Source of the DNA: Bifidobacterium criceti | Lineage (GTDB): Bacteria > Actinomycetota > Actinomycetes > Actinomycetales > Bifidobacteriaceae | Direction of reading: 5' to 3' | Assembly: GCF_002286935.1 (NCBI RefSeq) | Contig: NZ_MVOH01000006.1 | Coordinates: 62,001-126,000, forward strand | Length of the DNA: 64,000 bases | Shown: in pieces, positions 60,149 through 64,000 of the stretch | How the letters are laid out: the number at the start of each line of letters is the position of its first letter | Numbering within the stretch: the stretch's first letter is position 1 | Made by a program: the position numbers and the translations under genes | Notes under the pieces: generated by a model | The model's input: the letters and a program-made list of their open reading frames with translations, nothing else | Databases searched by the model: none | What the model was told of the DNA's origin: nothing

Positions 60149-61552
60149 ATGGCTTCCATCGCCGTATGGGAGGAGCTGTACGCGGTCCGTATCACGACCG
60201 GTTGGTTCCCCGCGCTGTTCTTCATCGCGACGCTCGCCGCGCTCATTGTGCTCAGTGTCACGCAGATGCGTCGCCACGCGCGCAGGCGCCTGATGCGCGA
60301 ATGGGCCGCCGCGCTCGCCGTGGGCGGCGTCGGCGGTGCGATCGTATGGTTCATCTCGGACGGCATCGTCCTGTTCGGTGTCGAATTGGGTTGGGATGTC
60401 ATCATCTCGTCGGCGATCGGATTCCTCGTCCTTGGGTTCTTCATCGCGGCCGCGGTCGCGGCGCGCGGCTGGCGGCGCGTGCTTGCGATCGTCATGGTGC
60501 CGCTCACGTTCGTCACGACGGCGGTGCGCATCAACATGATCTACGGCGAATACCAGACGATCGGTTCACTCGTCGACTATTCGCCGTATCCGTACATCAC
60601 CGCGTCCGACGTCTCGCTTGACACGGTTTCCATACCCGAATGGAACCGCGACGTCGACGCGCATACGCAGACACCCGCGAAGGAAGGCCGTCTGCTGTCG
60701 GCCGACATTGCGAACCCCGCGTCGAAGTTCGCCGCGCGCAAGGCGCTCGTCTGGCTGCCGCCGTCGGCGCTCGCGAAACGACCGCCACGGCTGCCCGTCA
60801 TCGTCATGCTCGCCGGGCAGCCGGGCAGCCCCACACGCTATTTCACCGCGAGCAACACAATCGACGTCCTGACGAGGTACGCGCACGCGCACAACGGGCT
60901 TGCGCCGATCGTCGTCTCCCCCGACCAGAACACGTCGATGACGCGCAATTCGCTGTGCGCGGACACGGTCAAATACGGCAACGCCGAGACGTATCTGACG
61001 AAGGACGTGCCCGATTGGATCCGCACACACCTGCCGGTGAGCGACGACGCGCGGGATTGGACGATCGGCGGCTTCTCGCAGGGCGGCACCTGTTCGACGC
61101 AGATCGGCCCGAACCATCCGCTCATCTACGGCAATGTGCTCGCCGTCGACGGCGAGCTCGCGCCGAACGCCGGCGGCGTCGACGCGATGGTCGACGGGTA
61201 TTTCGGCGGCGACCGCGCCGCCTATGAACGGCAGGTCCCCGTCAACGCGCTGCGCGCGCACGCCCCGTCGGACCAGCTGATGATTCTGGCGGCGGGAGAA
61301 AAGGACGTCGTATCGATGGCGAACATCGCTACGATTGGAAACGAAGCGACCAAGGCCGGATGGACGGTCGTGCGGATCAAGGCCAAAGGTGCCGGACATG
61401 ATTGGCGCGCCGTCAACGCCACGCTCGACGCGGCGCTGCCATGGCTGTGCGACCGCATGGGCCTCGCGGCGGGCTCCGGCCGAGGGAAGGACGAGGACGA
61501 CGGGAGGATGGACACGATGGAGACGAATCCAGGAATCGAGGTGCTGCGATGA
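60149..61552 (+). CDS. Membrane-anchored alpha/beta hydrolase (esterase/mycolyltransferase-like)
   Basis: 467 aa. Four predicted helices (about 18-38, 53-72, 84-104, 110-127) are followed by an extracytoplasmic esterase-D-like domain. Nucleophile Ser310 is in GGFSQGGTC, acid candidate near GYFGGD, His in KGAGHDW. The fold is shared with antigen-85-type acyltransferases and with hydrolases that remove amino acids from aminoacyl lipids. AAGGAGG ribosome site. Its stop overlaps the start of the MprF-type gene (ATGA), arguing for a joint role in aminoacyl-lipid turnover (inference). Confidence 0.78.
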   Translation: MASIAVWEELYAVRITTGWFPALFFIATLAALIVLSVTQMRRHARRRLMREWAAALAVGGVGGAIVWFISDGIVLFGVELGWDVIISSAIGFLVLGFFIAAAVAARGWRRVLAIVMVPLTFVTTAVRINMIYGEYQTIGSLVDYSPYPYITASDVSLDTVSIPEWNRDVDAHTQTPAKEGRLLSADIANPASKFAARKALVWLPPSALAKRPPRLPVIVMLAGQPGSPTRYFTASNTIDVLTRYAHAHNGLAPIVVSPDQNTSMTRNSLCADTVKYGNAETYLTKDVPDWIRTHLPVSDDARDWTIGGFSQGGTCSTQIGPNHPLIYGNVLAVDGELAPNAGGVDAMVDGYFGGDRAAYERQVPVNALRAHAPSDQLMILAAGEKDVVSMANIATIGNEATKAGWTVVRIKAKGAGHDWRAVNATLDAALPWLCDRMGLAAGSGRGKDEDDGRMDTMETNPGIEVLR

Positions 61553-64000
61553 ACGCACAACCGAAGGCGAGGCCGCATGCGAACGGCGACGGCGTCGGCG
61601 CGCAACTCGCGCACGACCTGCGCCAATGGGCGCATGAGCAACGTTTCGCGCTATGGACGACGTTCGGATTCGTCGTCATCAATGTGTGCTGGTGGCTCGC
61701 ATACGCGGTGCGGCACCGCACATTGCCGTACGCGTCGATGGACACGACGCTCGGCGCGTTCGACATCGCGCACCTCATGCCGTCGCTCATCCTGACACGC
61801 GGCGTGTTCCAACTCATCGTCGAGGCGCTTCTCATCCTGTGCATGCTGTGCATCGCCGAACCGATGATGGGCGTGTGGCGCACGGTCGGATCGGCGCTCG
61901 CGAGCGCGGCGATCGGCGTCGTGCTCGGCCTGCTGCTGTGCGCGGGGTTCAATACGTTGTTGCAGGACAAGGCGATCATCTACCATGTGTCGTTCACGTT
62001 GTCGCCGCTCGTGCTTGTCGTTGGGGCCCTGTTCGCATCGACGGCGTTCGCCTACCAACAGTGGCGCCGCCGCATACGCCTCATCGGCTATACGGCGATC
62101 CTCGTCGTCCTGCTCTATGGCGGCAACCCGGGCGACTATTGCATGCTCGTCGCCGCGGTCGCCGGCCAGCTCATCGGCCGGGCGATGGCGGGTCCGCCGA
62201 TCGAGGACGACGCATGGCATTGGCAGTACAGCAGTTCCGCGGAAGTGCGCCGCGTCCTCGGCTCGATCGGCATCGTGCTCGCGCTCGGCCCGATCGTCGC
62301 CGCGACGTCGCGTTCGCATGCCGGCCCGCTCACCGGACTCGCCTGGGTGCTCTCCCCCGCGTCGGTCAACACCGGCAAGCTCGCATCATGCATGCATGGC
62401 CATATCACGAACGGCTGCTTCGAACAGTACGAGCTCATGCGCGCGAGCATGACGGGCGACCTGATCCGCTCGGTGCTGCCGCTCCTCGTGATGGTCGCGC
62501 TCGCATGGGGTGTCTATCTTGGCCGGCGTACGGCGGCGGTGTGCAGCATCGTCTTCTATATCGCGTCCGCCGTGATCACGGTGTGCTATTACGTCGTCAT
62601 GCCGTCGGTTGCCGCGAACGCGGCGATGCCGTTCTCGGGCCGCGCGCTTGAGACGTGCCTCATCAACACACTTGTCCCGCTCATCTATGCAATCGTGCTC
62701 ATCATCGAGCTGCCTGCGTTCTCGATTCGCACGAAGGAGCGTCCGCTGCGCATCGGCCTGTTCGTCCTTGCGGCGACGTTCGTCGTCTGTGCGGCGATCT
62801 ATCTCGTCTTCGGGCTCGTGCGCGGCGATGATTTCATGCCACGTCCCGGGCTACGCGTCCTGCTCGCCGAATTGTCGGGGCGTTTCCTGCCGGTCGGGTT
62901 CCTGACGAACACGCGTCTCGCGTTCGTACCGGACACGCCCCTCGCGTCGTTCGTCTACCAAGGCGTCGGCGTCATGTTCTGGATCGTGTTCGTCGTCGTC
63001 GCGTTCGCATGGCTCAACGCGACGATCGACTATGACAGGAAGGCGCATGCGCGTGCCGAGGAGCTCGTCGAGCATGGTGGTGAGTCGATGAGCTTCATGG
63101 CGACTTGGGAAGGCAACGAATACTGGCTTTCGGGCACGAAACGGTCCGCGGTCGCATACCGTGTGCTCAACCATATCGCGTTGACGACGACGGGACCGTT
63201 CGGCGATCCGGAGGAATGGATGAGCGATCTCGACGAGTTCGCGCGCTTCTGCCGCGACCATTCATGGTCGCCGGTGTTCTACGCGGTGCATGAGCCGGCG
63301 CGCGACCATCTTGCGAAGCTCGGCTGGCATTCGATCATGGTCGGCGACGAGATGGTCATCGACCCGCAAAGCTGGAAGACGACCGGCAAGAAGTGGCAGG
63401 ATGTGCGCACGGCGATCAACAAGGCGAAGCGCGAAGGCATCACCGACGAGATGGGCACCTATGAGGATGCGCCGGCCGACGTGCAGGAGCAGATCCAGGA
63501 GATCTCCGACCAATGGTCGCAAGGCAAGGCATTGCCGGAGATGAAGTTCACGCTCGGTGGTGTCGAGGAGCTCAAGGACCCGCGCGTGCAGGTGCTCTAC
63601 GCGATCGACGGCGACGGCGTCGTGCAGGCGGTCACGAGCTGGCTGCCGACATGGCACAACGGCCGTGTCATCGGCTGGACGCTTGATTTCATGCGCTACC
63701 GCATCGGCAGCTACAACGGCATCATGGAGTTCCTCATCGCGCGTATGGCGCAGCGGATGCATGATTGGGGCGTCGAACATCCGGACGAGCAGATCAGGTT
63801 CATCTCGTTGTCCGCGGCGCCGCTCACCGGACTGCACAGCGCATCGGACGCGAAACCGGACGACACGTCGAACATCGACGGCACCGTCATGCTCCAGCAT
63901 TCGCTCGCGCTCGTCGCGGACCTGCTCGAGCCCGTGTACGGGTTCAAATCGCTCTACAACTTCAAGAAGAAGTTCCAACCGTCCGAACATCCGGTCTACA
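61549..64000 (+). CDS. MprF-type aminoacyl-phosphatidylglycerol synthase, 3' end outside the window
   Basis: 817 codons visible, no stop before the edge. From ATG 61549 (MNAQPKARPHANG) a rhomboid-like/flippase region of about ten helices is followed, near residue 500, by a cytoplasmic DUF2156 synthetase domain (SFMATWEGNEYWLSG, AVAYRVLNHIALTTTGPFGDPEEW, FCRDHSWSPVFYAVHE, GRVIGWTLDFMRYR, EFLIARMAQRMHDWG). MprF proteins move lysine or alanine from tRNA to phosphatidylglycerol and flip the product, lowering surface charge. The amino acid used cannot be read from sequence. Translationally coupled to the hydrolase upstream. Confidence 0.85.
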   Translation, partial: MNAQPKARPHANGDGVGAQLAHDLRQWAHEQRFALWTTFGFVVINVCWWLAYAVRHRTLPYASMDTTLGAFDIAHLMPSLILTRGVFQLIVEALLILCMLCIAEPMMGVWRTVGSALASAAIGVVLGLLLCAGFNTLLQDKAIIYHVSFTLSPLVLVVGALFASTAFAYQQWRRRIRLIGYTAILVVLLYGGNPGDYCMLVAAVAGQLIGRAMAGPPIEDDAWHWQYSSSAEVRRVLGSIGIVLALGPIVAATSRSHAGPLTGLAWVLSPASVNTGKLASCMHGHITNGCFEQYELMRASMTGDLIRSVLPLLVMVALAWGVYLGRRTAAVCSIVFYIASAVITVCYYVVMPSVAANAAMPFSGRALETCLINTLVPLIYAIVLIIELPAFSIRTKERPLRIGLFVLAATFVVCAAIYLVFGLVRGDDFMPRPGLRVLLAELSGRFLPVGFLTNTRLAFVPDTPLASFVYQGVGVMFWIVFVVVAFAWLNATIDYDRKAHARAEELVEHGGESMSFMATWEGNEYWLSGTKRSAVAYRVLNHIALTTTGPFGDPEEWMSDLDEFARFCRDHSWSPVFYAVHEPARDHLAKLGWHSIMVGDEMVIDPQSWKTTGKKWQDVRTAINKAKREGITDEMGTYEDAPADVQEQIQEISDQWSQGKALPEMKFTLGGVEELKDPRVQVLYAIDGDGVVQAVTSWLPTWHNGRVIGWTLDFMRYRIGSYNGIMEFLIARMAQRMHDWGVEHPDEQIRFISLSAAPLTGLHSASDAKPDDTSNIDGTVMLQHSLALVADLLEPVYGFKSLYNFKKKFQPSEHPVY

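Overview
The window looks like a chromosomal segment of a Bifidobacterium or a close relative (high-GC Actinobacteria). The basis is high GC with strong third-position bias, actinobacterial-type protein sequences (EF-P with an unmodified PGKGP loop, PriA without a Walker A motif, a single-chain 1243-aa PurL, PurT), the gene neighbourhoods fmt-priA-cfa-metK-rpoZ and carA-carB-pyrF-gmk, and several genes whose -10 hexamer lies only 6-8 nt before the start codon (leaderless transcripts). No plasmid, phage structural, IS or CRISPR signal was seen.

Layout. 1-9.5 kb is housekeeping: a DedA-type membrane protein fragment, serB, then a minus-strand run rpoZ, metK, cfa, priA, fmt, with ilvD on plus. 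9.6-17.0 kb is a minus-strand run efp, nusB, carA, carB, a PyrF-like protein, gmk. 17.2-18.7 kb has a small protein resembling a decayed secretion ATPase and a Pr6Pr-like membrane protein. 19.0-23.4 kb is the str operon rpsL-rpsG-fusA-tuf (minus), followed by tRNA-His. 23.8-24.96 kb is a gene-poor stretch containing a 93-bp tandem repeat array. 25-28.3 kb has a membrane protein, a threonine-aldolase-family PLP enzyme and a glycosyltransferase. 28.4-34.4 kb carries purT, purC and purL.

Purine synthesis resumes only at 53.6-57.7 kb with purF, purM and purD. The 19 kb between purL and purF is accessory in character. It contains a NimA-like flavoprotein; a six-gene minus-strand set (small protein, DUF6591-like protein, related membrane protein, four-TM protein, PH-like/zinc-ribbon protein, SPFH protein); an Xre regulator with a 414-aa protein of unknown function; a DUF4230-like protein; a GTPase; an SOS-box-controlled Y-family DNA polymerase with a YolD-like partner; and a putative amidohydrolase catabolic cluster (PucR regulator, MHS transporter, creatininase-family enzyme, CodA-family deaminase). 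Three copies of a palindromic repeat family sit in this block, and parts of it are visibly AT-richer.

57.9-64 kb is an envelope module: an LTA-synthase-like sulfatase-fold protein divergent from a membrane-anchored alpha/beta hydrolase translationally coupled to an MprF-type aminoacyl-phosphatidylglycerol synthase that runs off the end.

The points I rate most worth checking are the PyrF-like protein that has lost the catalytic Lys and Asp of the DxKxxD motif, the deaminase/creatininase cluster with a substituted specificity residue, the dispersed palindromic and tandem repeats, and the accessory block inside the purine locus.
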